A stretch of 64,000 nt of DNA from an uncultured Coriobacteriaceae bacterium (GCA_902768975.1 CACXMZ010000005.1:1-64000), one strand, 5' to 3'. Positions 33,646-43,501 are shown, numbered from the stretch's first letter. Program-made: numbers and translations. Notes: generated by a model from the letters alone, not told the origin.

Positions 33646-34680
33646 TTATTCAACACCTGCAATTAAATAGGCTTTTGCGTCCAAGGGTTCGCCGTTTCTC
33701 CAACGCAGTTTAACAAAGGTGGGGTAACAATACAGGGCCACGCTGTTTTCCCCGTGTGAAAGCTTGCTCGAAACAATGGTGCCCTCGAGCAAACGCCAAC
33801 GTTCGTCGGCCAAGCCCCAGGACTCAATGGTGCTCATAAGTTCACCCGCTGCCCCTTGGGCGTCGAAGCATTCCCACAGGGCGCCTTCTCCGCTGGCGGT
33901 GTGCCCTGTTTGCTCCGCTTCGTTTGTGCTGCTTGGAAAAGCAAAGCGTGAACTGGCCCCCATGGTATTTCCGAGGCTTCCGTCGGCTTTAATGTCGAAC
34001 TGGAATTCAAATTGGAAGGGAGCAGCCGCCATGGTCTGGCAACGAGAAACCGTCGTTTCCCCCAAATTCGGCACACCTGCCTGAAGCAGGTCGTGTTCCA
34101 GCAAGGTGGCGTCCGTAGCGTAGGCCTGTTGCAGCTGCGTATTTGGAATGCATTCAACGCGGGCTCCATGGCCAGGGCGTTCGGGGAACACGCCGGTGTA
34201 GCAGGCGTACCAACCTTCGGGAATGCGTTCAACAAAGGCATGGTAGCCTTCAATCATGTCGGGCCTTCCCGCTACGGCCAGGAATTCTTCTGGCGTGTGC
34301 GCGTCGTTATTAACGAGCAGCTGAATGGCGGGGGAGTTCAGCTTCCCAGCGGAAATGTCCCAGCTTAATGCCAGCTGGCGTACCTGTGCGCTGTTTTGTG
34401 TGGCAAACCATTCAAATACTTCGGGAAAGTCCCCACAACGTTCAGCTTCAAAGTGCATGCCAGGGGTAGTATCTTTGCGTGAGGTGAGGGCATGAAAGTC
34501 GAACCAGGGTTCTCCGGCAAGGGGTAGCTCGAACCACAATTCGGGCACAGCTTCCGTTGCCAGGCTATGTGCGTAGGCATGGGTAGCCGCCGCAGCATTG
34601 TTACCAAAAAGCGCCGCTTCCCGCCCGTCTTTGGCAACGAGCGCATACAAAATGTTATAAGCCAAGAGTCTGTCAATCAT
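33646..34680 (-). CDS. Conserved-looking protein of unknown function (344 aa)
   Basis: I do not recognise this family. The protein is soluble, with no signal peptide or membrane helix, and is rich in acidic residues and aromatic residues (WFELPLAGEPWFDFHALTSR). It has a mixed alpha/beta style and no clear catalytic motif. The ATG at 34680 starts a full frame. It is followed after 16 bp by the XRE-receiver gene, so it is likely controlled by, or a partner of, that regulator. It diverges from the phosphate acyltransferase gene at 34878. Confidence 0.55.
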   Translation of the reverse strand: MIDRLLAYNILYALVAKDGREAALFGNNAAAATHAYAHSLATEAVPELWFELPLAGEPWFDFHALTSRKDTTPGMHFEAERCGDFPEVFEWFATQNSAQVRQLALSWDISAGKLNSPAIQLLVNNDAHTPEEFLAVAGRPDMIEGYHAFVERIPEGWYACYTGVFPERPGHGARVECIPNTQLQQAYATDATLLEHDLLQAGVPNLGETTVSRCQTMAAAPFQFEFQFDIKADGSLGNTMGASSRFAFPSSTNEAEQTGHTASGEGALWECFDAQGAAGELMSTIESWGLADERWRLLEGTIVSSKLSHGENSVALYCYPTFVKLRWRNGEPLDAKAYLIAGVE

Positions 34681-34877
34681 AGTTTCACCTTTTCGCTCGA
34701 GCGGGTGCAGCTACATGCCCTTTAGCTCCCAGCCTTCAGTTCTTTGCAACAACATTGCAACCATAGCTTATATACGTGTTGTCACACTATATTGTACCGA
34801 TGAATTGCCGACTTAGCTCGAGCTTTTAGCACAGAGGGGATGTCTTTGGTATCATGGTGTGAAGAAGGGTGGAAGCC

Positions 34878-35795
34878 ATGTTTCATAGTTTCGACGAAAT
34901 AAGTCAGAATCTCCTCGACAAGCAGATTAAAAAGACCATTGTACTGTGCGGCGCGCACGACGACGCGGCTCTAGCGGCGGTAGTTGATGCACGGAGGCGC
35001 GGGGTAGCTGAAGGTATTTTGCTGGGTCAGGAAAAGGAAATCCTGCGGCTTCTTGATGAATTTGAAGAGCCTGCGTCTAACTATGAAATCGTCGACATGC
35101 ACCGTGGCGAACATGCCATCAACTTGGCCCTCGACATGGTAAAAGCAGGCTGGGCCGACATTCCCATGAAGGGCCTGATGAAGACGGCTTCGTTCATTTG
35201 GGGTCTTATCGACAAGGAGCGTGGCTTCTGCAAGCCAGGGCGCAAGCTCAGCCATACAACGGCCTGGTATTACCCTGAACGCCACGGCTTTATGTTTGCG
35301 TCCGACACGTCCTTTATTCGCGAACCTACGCTGGAAGACAAGGTGCAGATTATCGAAAACGCAGTTGAGCTTTTACGCGCCTTTGGCATGGACGAAATTA
35401 ATGTGGGTGTGCTATCCGCGGTTGAAGAAGTTAAGGAAAATATCCCTTCAACCGTCGATGCTCAGAAGCTTTCTGAAATGGAATGGCCCGAAGGGGTGCA
35501 TGTGGACGGCCCCTTTGCGCTCGACAACGCCATCGACCCGCATTCCGCTGAACATAAGGGTATCAACAAGCCCATGGCTGGCCACGCCGACCTCTTGCTC
35601 CTGCCCGACTTCCTTACGGGTAACGTGCTATACAAGAGTATCCACTACTTTGCTCACTTGCCCATTGCGGGCACGGTGTGCGGAACTATTCCCGCGGTGG
35701 TTACCAGCCGCTCCGACGAAGAAGACACAAAGTTCTATTCAATTCTTTTGGCTATTTTGCAGTCGGTACACGCAGAAAAACAGGTGGCCCATTAA
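34878..35795 (+). CDS. Phosphate acetyl/butyryltransferase family enzyme (305 aa)
   Basis: The protein fits the phosphate acetyl/butyryltransferase family (CoA-acyl to acyl-phosphate). Typical stretches are KTIVLCGAHDDAALAAVVDA, DIPMKGLMKTASFIWGLIDK, HADLLLLPDFLTGNVLYKS and a final Ser/Thr-rich loop with VVTSRSD. Phosphotransbutyrylases have this size. A kinase partner is not nearby. I chose ATG 34878, with AAGGGTGG upstream; GTG 34869 is possible. The reaction conserves energy by substrate-level phosphorylation in anaerobes. The gap of about 200 bp to the divergent neighbour holds the promoters. Confidence 0.8.
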   Translation: MFHSFDEISQNLLDKQIKKTIVLCGAHDDAALAAVVDARRRGVAEGILLGQEKEILRLLDEFEEPASNYEIVDMHRGEHAINLALDMVKAGWADIPMKGLMKTASFIWGLIDKERGFCKPGRKLSHTTAWYYPERHGFMFASDTSFIREPTLEDKVQIIENAVELLRAFGMDEINVGVLSAVEEVKENIPSTVDAQKLSEMEWPEGVHVDGPFALDNAIDPHSAEHKGINKPMAGHADLLLLPDFLTGNVLYKSIHYFAHLPIAGTVCGTIPAVVTSRSDEEDTKFYSILLAILQSVHAEKQVAH

Positions 35796-35872
35796 GCAGG
35801 CTATCCATCAAGCTGCGCTATTAGTTCACGCCATACCCGTGCGGTGGCAATGCGCGCTATAAACCCACGGCG

Positions 35873-38152
35873 TTACTGAGCTTGGTCTGACGGCTCTTCG
35901 GAGCTTTCTTCGCCCGTTTCACCTTCGCCGTCTTCCGCACCTTCCGTCGTCCGCGCGACCGCAGCTTCGTGCAGGGCCAGGCCCACTTCTACATTGCTGT
36001 CGTGAACGCCTTCTACGTCGGGGTTTTCGCCAAACACATGCGCGTAATAGTCGTGAGCCAAAACGCCAAGGCAGTAGTTCATCTTGTTCGCAACAATTTT
36101 GTCGTGCTGTTCAGCATAGGCGCTTACGTTGGTCAGCTTCGAGTCTGCATTGGGTGTAAAGTCGGCATACATGGAAACCCCTTCGACCGTTTTCCAGAAA
36201 TACGCCGGGTTAAATACCAAGGGTTCCGCATTTGAAAACACATCGCGCCCAGGCAGGAGGCGGGAGTCCCATTCGACGTCGAAGAGGTTGCACAAGGTCG
36301 GCAGAATATCGAGGCTCGAAGTGGGTTCGTTTACCACGACGGGTACTTCGTCTTCAAGGCTGGCACTCCACATAATCAAGGCGTTTTTGTCGCGCTCGAA
36401 AAAGCTTTCGATTTCTTCGCCATAGAGTTCAGCCAGGTTGCCGCCGCCCATGTCGTAACCTTCGTCAAGGCCATAGGGGAAATGGTCACCCGTAATTACA
36501 ATGAGGGTATGCCGTGCCATGTCGCGCGCTTCCAGCTGTTCCACGAGGTATTCCACGGCATATTCAAGTTCAAGGTTGGCCGCCAAATAGCCCAAGATGG
36601 TGTCGTTGTATGTAATGTTGTTTTCCTTGGCCCACTTTTCAACGACAGGCCAATTCTTTTCAGTCATGGCATTGCCGTATGGTTCGTAACCAGAATGCCC
36701 AGAAACCGACATGTAATACACGTTGAAGGGTTCCTTGTCGCAATAGATATTGTCGAAGGTGCCCTTAACCATTTCCAGGTCGGACTGGGGCCATTGTTCG
36801 GTCACGTATTCTTCCATGCCGTTTTCCATGCCCATGAACCCATTGTTGTAACCCAGGTTGTTATGAGTTTCATTGCGGTCGTAGAAGGTGTAGGTGTTGT
36901 TGTGGAAGGCCCAGCCGTTATAACCCAGGCGGTTCAAAATGCTGCCCGTAGTGAAATAGTTGTTGTTATAGGCCGCTTCCTTTACGGATTCGCCGCCATC
37001 GACCGGGATAAGGCCAAAGATGTTCTGGCATTCGCCCCCTGTGGTGCCTGCACTTTCAAACTGGTAATAGTCGGTGAAATTAAAGCCCTTGGTATAAAGG
37101 CGCCACAGGGTGGGGGTGAGCACGGGGTCCATGGCACCATGGGAAAAGGCTTCGCCGGAAATGAAAATGAGGTTATAGCCAGCAAACTTGCCCGTCATGT
37201 CGTTTTTCTTACTTGGCTTCAAAGACGCTACGTAGTTGTCTAGTTCAAGCTGTTCTTCGCTCCAGGCATTTTCAGCTAAGGCTTCGAAGTCTATGTTCAT
37301 TACTTCGTCTTCATATTCGTCCCAGTTTATGTTGCGGTGTTCGGCCGCGTAATCTATGGCCGTCGCGGCGTCTGTTTCCGTGGTTTCAAACGTAACGCGT
37401 TCGTCTTGCGTAATGTCTTTGCGCACACCGGTTAACAGGCCGTAGTTTGGCACGGCGGTATGGAAGCTATACTGGCTGCCATAGGCCGCCCCGTATGAAC
37501 CCGAAATGGAAATAATGCAAAACGCAAGAAGGTGGGCTAGGACCGCCAGCAGGAGTACGCGTCCTTTTTCAGGCAGGGGAATGGCTCGCGCACGGTCGAT
37601 GCCATATTTTGCTTGAAGCACATACAGGCCAAAGGGCAAGAAGAACAAAATGATGTGCAAAATGCCACGCAGGGAAAAGATGAGCCCCATAACGTCGCCC
37701 ATAAAGCCCGTGGCAACACCACCCGCGCCTGCAAGAACCGTCTTTACGCTGTAAAAGTCGTTAAACTGGCGAAACACAAAGTATTCAACACAGAAGATAA
37801 GGCCCAAAAGCGCCAAAATGACGGCTTTAATAATGGTGTTCGTGCGCTGCGTGGGCGCAAGGGACCCAATGAGATAAAACAGCTGCCCAAGCGCAATTGA
37901 AAACAGCAGAATAATAATGATCGAAGGGAAAAAAGACCCGCTCGTGGAAAGCTTAAAGACTATTTCCATGTACACAATGGCGGCAACCAGGTACCAGCGT
38001 TCTATGAGAATGTACCAGCGCCCTTTTTGGTAGGGGCCATTAATGCCTGGGTCAAACAGCCACGACAAAAAAGAAAGAATGCCTTCTTTCCCAAAGCTTT
38101 CAGGCAAATATTTTTCTTTCAGTTCCAATTGCTTCGCGCTTGCGCCTTTCAC
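35873..38152 (-). CDS. LTA-synthase-like membrane sulfatase (759 aa)
   Basis: Five membrane helices lie in the first 220 residues, followed by an extracellular alkaline-phosphatase-like sulfatase domain. The nucleophile is Thr370 or Thr371 in QFESAGTTGGECQN, with the metal ligand region ISGEAFSHGA (Glu334) and TGDHFPYG later, the pattern of lipoteichoic acid synthases. The enzyme would transfer phosphoglycerol or phosphoethanolamine to an envelope lipid or glycan. A C-terminal 30-residue acidic Glu/Gly/Ser tail is added. It diverges from the undecaprenyl-pyrophosphate phosphatase gene, so both may belong to envelope building. ATG 38152 is a full-length start. Confidence 0.85.
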   Translation of the reverse strand: MKGASAKQLELKEKYLPESFGKEGILSFLSWLFDPGINGPYQKGRWYILIERWYLVAAIVYMEIVFKLSTSGSFFPSIIIILLFSIALGQLFYLIGSLAPTQRTNTIIKAVILALLGLIFCVEYFVFRQFNDFYSVKTVLAGAGGVATGFMGDVMGLIFSLRGILHIILFFLPFGLYVLQAKYGIDRARAIPLPEKGRVLLLAVLAHLLAFCIISISGSYGAAYGSQYSFHTAVPNYGLLTGVRKDITQDERVTFETTETDAATAIDYAAEHRNINWDEYEDEVMNIDFEALAENAWSEEQLELDNYVASLKPSKKNDMTGKFAGYNLIFISGEAFSHGAMDPVLTPTLWRLYTKGFNFTDYYQFESAGTTGGECQNIFGLIPVDGGESVKEAAYNNNYFTTGSILNRLGYNGWAFHNNTYTFYDRNETHNNLGYNNGFMGMENGMEEYVTEQWPQSDLEMVKGTFDNIYCDKEPFNVYYMSVSGHSGYEPYGNAMTEKNWPVVEKWAKENNITYNDTILGYLAANLELEYAVEYLVEQLEARDMARHTLIVITGDHFPYGLDEGYDMGGGNLAELYGEEIESFFERDKNALIMWSASLEDEVPVVVNEPTSSLDILPTLCNLFDVEWDSRLLPGRDVFSNAEPLVFNPAYFWKTVEGVSMYADFTPNADSKLTNVSAYAEQHDKIVANKMNYCLGVLAHDYYAHVFGENPDVEGVHDSNVEVGLALHEAAVARTTEGAEDGEGETGEESSEEPSDQAQ

Positions 38153-38242
38153 ATGTTTTCAAAAGGGTGACAGTTGCCTATATCGTAGTCAGAAAGTGTA
38201 ACATCCCTGTTAAAACCCTTATTGAAGGGAAAGAATAATAGC

Positions 38243-38282
38243 AAAAAACATACCCCTGCGCTACAATCCCTGGGGGTTTTTA
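38243..38282. promoter_or_regulatory. Hairpin before uppP
   Basis: CCCC (38253-38256) pairs with GGGG (38272-38275), and A and T runs extend the stem. It lies just upstream of the uppP ribosome-binding site (AAGGAG), so it is a possible attenuator hairpin rather than a terminator of another gene, since both flanking genes start here. Confidence 0.4.
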
Positions 38283-38294
38283 CTAAGGAGTAAC

Positions 38295-39206
38295 GTGCTT
38301 TACGAAGCCTTAAAAGCATTTCTTATTGGCCTGGTTGAAGGCATTACCGAATGGTTGCCCATTTCTTCAACGGGCCACATGATTTTGGTCGACGAGTTTT
38401 TGAAGCTCGACGTGTCAAGCGCGTTCCTGGCCATGTTCTTGGTCGTCATCCAAATTGGCGCGATCCTGGCCGTCATTATTTTGTACTTCCACAAACTCAA
38501 TCCCTTTTCGCCTTCGAAAACGCCCGAAGGGAAAAAGGCCACGTGGCGCCTGTGGGGCATGGTCGTCATTGGCTGTATCCCCGCTGCGGTCGTGGGCCTG
38601 CTGCTGGACGACTGGGCTGAAGAACACCTCTTTAACGCCACGGTGGTGGCCGCCATGCTTATTTTGTACGGCGTCATTTTCATTGTGCTAGAGCGCCGCA
38701 ACCGCAAGAAGGAAGAAAACTTCTATGCACACGTAGGCGGCAAGCACGCCAAACTTGAAGGCACGGGCTACGAAGACGGCGACATCTTCCGCATTTCTAC
38801 CGTGGACGACATTGGCCCGCTCGACGCACTGAAGATAGGCCTCTTCCAATGCCTGGCCGTGGTGCCAGGCACGAGCCGCAGTGGCGCAACCATTATCGGC
38901 GGCATGCTTTCGGGCACGTCGCGCGTGGCGGCGGCCGAATTCACCTTCTTTTTGGCTATTCCCATCATGCTAGGCTGGGGCTTGGTGAAAGTCCTGAAGT
39001 TCGTAAGCGCGGGCCTCGTGCTTACGCAGACTGAACTCGTGGTGCTTGCCGTGGGCCTAGTAACCGCCTTCGTGACTTCGGTGCTTGCGATTAAGTTTTT
39101 GCTTTCATATATCAAACGCAATGACTTTTCCGCCTTTGGTTGGTACCGCATTGTGGTAGGTATTGTGGTGCTGGCCTACTTTGCCTATAAGGGCACCTTG
39201 TTTTAG
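38295..39206 (+). CDS. uppP: Undecaprenyl-diphosphatase (303 aa)
   Basis: Recycles undecaprenyl pyrophosphate to the lipid carrier of peptidoglycan synthesis. The conserved motifs EGITEWLPISSTGHM (residues 15-29) and VPGTSRSGATIIGG are present, with eight or so membrane helices. The start is GTG 38295 behind AAGGAG. The length is slightly above the usual 270 because of a longer cytoplasmic loop after residue 130 (RRNRKKEENFYAHVGGKHAK). It confers low-level bacitracin tolerance in other bacteria. Confidence 0.95.
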   Translation: MLYEALKAFLIGLVEGITEWLPISSTGHMILVDEFLKLDVSSAFLAMFLVVIQIGAILAVIILYFHKLNPFSPSKTPEGKKATWRLWGMVVIGCIPAAVVGLLLDDWAEEHLFNATVVAAMLILYGVIFIVLERRNRKKEENFYAHVGGKHAKLEGTGYEDGDIFRISTVDDIGPLDALKIGLFQCLAVVPGTSRSGATIIGGMLSGTSRVAAAEFTFFLAIPIMLGWGLVKVLKFVSAGLVLTQTELVVLAVGLVTAFVTSVLAIKFLLSYIKRNDFSAFGWYRIVVGIVVLAYFAYKGTLF

Positions 39207-39220
39207 TTAGAATCGAATAC

Positions 39221-41701
39221 ATGCTTGATTTAGACACCTTAAACCCCGAACAGCGGGAAGCTGTTGAATGTATAGACGGACCCTTGCTCGTGCTGGCAGG
39301 CGCGGGTAGCGGCAAAACGCGCGTGCTTACCTACCGCATTGCGCACATGATCGAATCCTGCGGCGTTTCGCCCTGGGAAGTGCTCGCTATTACCTTTACG
39401 AACAAGGCTGCCGCCGAAATGCGCGAACGCCTCAGCCAGCTGGTGGGGCCAGCGGCACGCGGCATGTGGGTTTCCACCTTCCACAGCATGTGCGTGCGCA
39501 TTTTGCGCGCCGACGCGGAACGCCTGGGCTTTACAAAGAACTTCACCATCTACGACGACTCAGATTCAAAAAGCCTTATCAAGGCCATTATGTACGACCT
39601 CGACATAGACCCTAAGCGCATTCCGCTGAACGCGGTGCGCAGTCGTATCTCTACCGCCAAAAATGAACTCGTTATGCCGGGCGACTTTGCCGACCAAGCG
39701 CGCGACCCCATAGCCAAGCAGGCGGCGCGCGTCTACGAGCAGTACCAGGAACGCCTGCGTGCGGCCAATGCCTTCGACTTTGACGACTTGCTCGTATATG
39801 CCTGGTTGCTTTTGAAGCAGAACAAAGACGTCCTGGACGCCTACCAAAAGCGCTTCCGCTACATTCTGGTGGACGAATACCAAGACACTAACCACGCCCA
39901 ATATGCCATTACGCAGTTGTTGGCCGCAGGGCACAAGAACATTATGGTGGTGGGCGACGACGACCAGAGCATTTACAGTTGGCGCGGTGCCGACATTCGC
40001 AATATCCTTGAATTCGAACACGACTACCCACAGGCCCACGTGGTGAAGCTGGAAAAGAATTACCGTTCAACGGCCACCATCCTGGACGCCGCGAACGCCG
40101 TTATTGCCAACAACGCCAAGCGCAAACCCAAGCGCCTCGTGGCAACGGGCGATTCCGGCAGCAAGATTCAGGTGTACATGGCCAGCGACGAACGCGACGA
40201 AGGCCGCTGGATTGCGGGCGAAATCGAACACCAGAAGGGCAATGGCTTTGGCTACGACCAAATGGCGGTGTTTTATCGCACCAATGCGCAAAGCCGCATG
40301 CTTGAAGACATGCTGTTGCGTGCGGGCATTCCGTACCGCATTGTGGGTGGCACGCGCTTTTTTGACCGCGCCGAAATTCGCGACGTGATGGCCTACCTCA
40401 ACTTGGTGGTAAACCCCGCCGACGACATTGCCGCCCAGCGCGTGGTAAATGTGCCGCGCCGTGGTATTGGCAAAACGACCGTCGAACACATTAACCAGCT
40501 GGCACGCAATAATGGTTCCAGCTTTATGGACGCTGCGCAGCTTGCCGTGGCCGACGAAGGCATCCGCCTGGCAACGCGCACGGCACTTGGTGAATTCACG
40601 AGCCTTATTGCCGAAGCTGCCACCTGGGAAGGCGACTTGCGCAAGGTAGTTGAAATGATCATCGACCGCAGCGGCTTGGTGCGCGCATTGGAAGACGAAG
40701 GCACCGATGAAGCGCGGTCGCGCGTGGAAAACGTGAAGGAATTCCTGGGCGTAGTGGACGAATTCGCCGAAACCCACGACATCGAAGAAGCTTTTAGTTC
40801 CGCCGTTCTTACGAACAGCGGAAATGTCGACGCTGCGGCTTCCGCTGGCGCCCAATCTGCCGCCCCCGCAATCGGCTCACCTACCGAAGTAGGCTTCGCC
40901 TCCGCGGAAGGCGACATCTCGGGCACCAGCGAAACCCTCGCTGACTTTAGTCAAGCTGAGGTTTTCTATTCTGCTCCAACTATTTCAAATGAACCAATAC
41001 GTATTCTGCGGGGCGACTCGCTCGCTGACTTTATTGAATGGGTGGCCCTGCGTACCGACCTCGACACCATGACCGACGAAGGCCAGGCCGTTACGCTTAT
41101 GACCATCCATTCTGCCAAGGGTCTGGAATTCGACGTGGTTTTTGTTGCGGGCATGGAAGAGGGAATCTTCCCGCATATGATGTCTATGCTCGACGGCGAA
41201 GGGGTCGAAGAAGAGCGCCGCCTTGCCTACGTGGCCATTACGCGTGCCCGCCAGCGCCTCTACCTTACCTGCGCGGCAGCCCGTTCGCTATTTGGTCAGA
41301 CGAACGCCAACCCCACGAGCCGTTTCTTGCAGGAAATTCCGCAGGAGCTGCGCAAGACTTCGGGCCTGGGGAGTAGTGGTTTTTCCGGCACCGGCTGGGA
41401 AAAGCGGGGGAGCCGTCGCGGCATTTCTGGCAGCGGCACCGAAGCAGGCGAAGGGCGCGTGTTTGGCACGAGCAGTGCCTCAGGTTCTGGCAACCGTACG
41501 CGTACCTTTAGTGCCGAAGACCATAAGAAGGCGGCGGCGGGCGTGAGCTTTGCCGTGGGCGACGCGGTGGACCATAAGGTCTTTGGTCGCGGCACGGTTA
41601 CCGCCGTTGATGGCGACACACTGCTTATTAAGTTCGCCAAAACCGGCAGCGAAAAAAAGCTCCTCAAAGACTACGCTCCAATAGTTAAAATAAGTAGTTA
41701 A
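39221..41701 (+). CDS. pcrA: UvrD/PcrA-type DNA helicase (826 aa)
   Basis: A superfamily 1A helicase. Walker A AGAGSGKT is at residues 26-33, then LAITFTNKAAAEMRER (motif Ia), DEYQDTN (motif II), DDDQSIYSWRGAD (motif III), LEKNYRS (IV), LMTIHSAKGLEFD (V) and VAITRARQRLYL (VI). Domain 2B is interrupted near residues 530-595 by an Ala/Ser-rich insert (TNSGNVDAAASAGAQSAAPA). The C-terminal end carries a KOW-like segment typical of PcrA (VGDAVDHKVFGRGTVTAVDG). It unwinds DNA in repair and plasmid replication. It follows uppP by 14 bp. Confidence 0.92.
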   Translation: MLDLDTLNPEQREAVECIDGPLLVLAGAGSGKTRVLTYRIAHMIESCGVSPWEVLAITFTNKAAAEMRERLSQLVGPAARGMWVSTFHSMCVRILRADAERLGFTKNFTIYDDSDSKSLIKAIMYDLDIDPKRIPLNAVRSRISTAKNELVMPGDFADQARDPIAKQAARVYEQYQERLRAANAFDFDDLLVYAWLLLKQNKDVLDAYQKRFRYILVDEYQDTNHAQYAITQLLAAGHKNIMVVGDDDQSIYSWRGADIRNILEFEHDYPQAHVVKLEKNYRSTATILDAANAVIANNAKRKPKRLVATGDSGSKIQVYMASDERDEGRWIAGEIEHQKGNGFGYDQMAVFYRTNAQSRMLEDMLLRAGIPYRIVGGTRFFDRAEIRDVMAYLNLVVNPADDIAAQRVVNVPRRGIGKTTVEHINQLARNNGSSFMDAAQLAVADEGIRLATRTALGEFTSLIAEAATWEGDLRKVVEMIIDRSGLVRALEDEGTDEARSRVENVKEFLGVVDEFAETHDIEEAFSSAVLTNSGNVDAAASAGAQSAAPAIGSPTEVGFASAEGDISGTSETLADFSQAEVFYSAPTISNEPIRILRGDSLADFIEWVALRTDLDTMTDEGQAVTLMTIHSAKGLEFDVVFVAGMEEGIFPHMMSMLDGEGVEEERRLAYVAITRARQRLYLTCAAARSLFGQTNANPTSRFLQEIPQELRKTSGLGSSGFSGTGWEKRGSRRGISGSGTEAGEGRVFGTSSASGSGNRTRTFSAEDHKKAAAGVSFAVGDAVDHKVFGRGTVTAVDGDTLLIKFAKTGSEKKLLKDYAPIVKISS

Positions 41702-41723
41702 GGAAATGATTCAGGAGGAAATC

Positions 41724-42656
41724 ATGGCAGATAAGGTTTTAATCGTTGGTCATAAGAACCCCGACAACGACGCTATTAGTGCAGCTATTGCATTGGCGTA
41801 TTTTGAAAACGAACTGGCGCGCCAGGAAGGCCGCGAAGTTGAATATGAAGCAGTGCGCCTTGGGCCGCTGCCGCCAGAAACCGACTGGAATTTGGAAGAA
41901 AATGGCATTACGGAACCGCGCCTCATTGAAAGCGTGGGCGCAGGCGACAAGGTTATTATTGTCGACCACAGCGAATACGGCCAGGCTGTTGACGGTCTGA
42001 AAGACGCTGAACTGGTGGGCATTGTCGACCATCATCGTTTGGGTGACGTAACCACAGCAGCGCCGCTGTACGTGACCATGCGCCCCTGGGGCTCTTCCGC
42101 TACGGTGGTTACGAGCATCTTCCGCCAGTATGGCATCGAAATTCCCGTTGACATTGCTCACGTGTTGCTTTCTGCCATTCTGACCGACACGGTTATTCAA
42201 AAGTCCCCAACGGCCACCCCCCACGACGCCATGCAGATTGCCTACTTGGAAGACATTACGGGTAAAGAACGCGTGAGCTTTGGGCAGGAACTGTTCCGCT
42301 GCCGTGGGCGTGAAGACGAAATCGATATTAAGAGATTCGTGGAGGCCGACAGCAAGGAATTCACCGTGGCGGGCAAGACCGTGCTCATTGCCCAGCATGA
42401 AACGGTAGACTTCCCGGCTGCCATGGAACGAGAGCAAGAAGCTCGTGAACGCATGCGTAGTCTTATCGACCAGCATGGCTACGACTTCGTCCTGCTTATG
42501 GTGACGGACATTCTTGAAGAAGGTTCGAACTTCCTTGTTGAAGGTAACCATGAAGTGCCCGACAAGGTCTTCGGGATCGATTCTTCCGAAGCGGTTTGGA
42601 TGCCTGGCGTGCTTTCCCGCAAGAAGCAGGTCGCTGCGCCATTGCTTGAAGTATAG
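41724..42656 (+). CDS. ppaC: Manganese-dependent inorganic pyrophosphatase (310 aa)
   Basis: Family II DHH pyrophosphatase. The motifs are GHKNPDNDAISA (His10, Asp14, Asp16), IVDHSEYGQ and DHHRLGD. The DHHA2 C-terminal domain is present, including VLSRKKQV near the end. The ATG at 41724 lies a few bases after AGGAGG. It removes pyrophosphate released by tRNA synthetases and nucleic-acid synthesis, and needs Mn2+ or Co2+. No regulatory CBS domains are inserted, so it is the simple form. A palindromic stretch follows at 42669. Confidence 0.93.
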   Translation: MADKVLIVGHKNPDNDAISAAIALAYFENELARQEGREVEYEAVRLGPLPPETDWNLEENGITEPRLIESVGAGDKVIIVDHSEYGQAVDGLKDAELVGIVDHHRLGDVTTAAPLYVTMRPWGSSATVVTSIFRQYGIEIPVDIAHVLLSAILTDTVIQKSPTATPHDAMQIAYLEDITGKERVSFGQELFRCRGREDEIDIKRFVEADSKEFTVAGKTVLIAQHETVDFPAAMEREQEARERMRSLIDQHGYDFVLLMVTDILEEGSNFLVEGNHEVPDKVFGIDSSEAVWMPGVLSRKKQVAAPLLEV

Positions 42657-42668
42657 AAGGCGTCGCTA

Positions 42669-42839
42669 TCTCCTCAATAACAAACTCAGCGCTTAACGGC
42701 AAGTTAAGTGCGCAAATGAAGCGCGCGATAACTAGGGCACTCTTCACCACATCCCAGTACACTCGGCCTAGTAATTAGACTAGCGCGCTTCTTAACAGCG
42801 CACTTCCTTTTGCCTACGCTTCGATAGTTATTGAGGAGA
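42669..42839. repeat. Large imperfect palindrome, 171 bp
   Basis: Three nested inverted repeats share one axis: TCTCCTCAATAAC/GTTATTGAGGAGA (42669-42681, 42827-42839), AAGTGCGC/GCGCACTT (42706-42713, 42798-42805) and GAAGCGCGC/GCGCGCTTC (42718-42726, 42783-42791). It fills most of the gap between the convergent ppaC and engB genes. It could be a bidirectional terminator, a non-coding RNA or a MITE-like repeat. Confidence 0.6.
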
Positions 42840-42852
42840 CAACGAACGCCTT

Positions 42853-43446
42853 CTATGATTCTTGTTGGATGGCGTCTTCGATGAGGGCGCGCAGGTCGTC
42901 GATTCCCTGGCCTGTTTCGGAAGACGTGGCAAGCACGATGGGGTTGGCGCCTGCTGCCGCAAGTTGCTTGGCTATGGCGGCAATCTGTTTTTGCTGCTGT
43001 GCTTTGGAAAGCTTGTCGGCCTTGGTGAAGGCCACCATATAGGGAAGCCCGCGCTCTTCCAGGAATTGCACCATTTTGAGGTCGTCCTTGGTGGCTTCGT
43101 GGCGAATGTCGATTAACGACACCACGAGTGCAAACCGGCGGTCCTGCGCGAAGTAGCCTTCGATAAGCTCACTCCAGCGCCCTTTTTCACTCTTGGCCAC
43201 CTTGGCGAAGCCGTAGCCTGGCAGGTCTACAAACTGTACGCCTTCAACGTCGAAGAAGTTGATAGTCGATGTTTTACCTGGGGTGGAGGATACCTTTACC
43301 AAGCCCTTGCGCCCGAAGATCTTGTTCATGATGGAGCTTTTGCCCACGTTCGAACGGCCCACGAACGACACTTCAGGTGCGCTCGATGCAGGCAGCTGAC
43401 TGCTCGTTCCATAGGCAGCAACAAATTTTACTTTTTGGTAATTCAT
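42853..43446 (-). CDS. engB: GTP-binding ribosome-biogenesis protein EngB (197 aa)
   Basis: A small Era-type GTPase of the YihA/YsxC group. G1 is GRSNVGKS (residues 30-37), G3 is DLPGYG, G4 is FTKADK and G5 is near LATSSE. The length is standard. It helps large-subunit assembly. The ATG at 43446 overlaps no other gene; the MscS-type gene diverges from it by 55 bp. Confidence 0.93.
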   Translation of the reverse strand: MNYQKVKFVAAYGTSSQLPASSAPEVSFVGRSNVGKSSIMNKIFGRKGLVKVSSTPGKTSTINFFDVEGVQFVDLPGYGFAKVAKSEKGRWSELIEGYFAQDRRFALVVSLIDIRHEATKDDLKMVQFLEERGLPYMVAFTKADKLSKAQQQKQIAAIAKQLAAAGANPIVLATSSETGQGIDDLRALIEDAIQQES

Positions 43447-43501
43447 GGTTCGAAATTATAGCGAATGCCCATTCTTTAGAGCTATAAGCTAGAATGAACA
43501 C

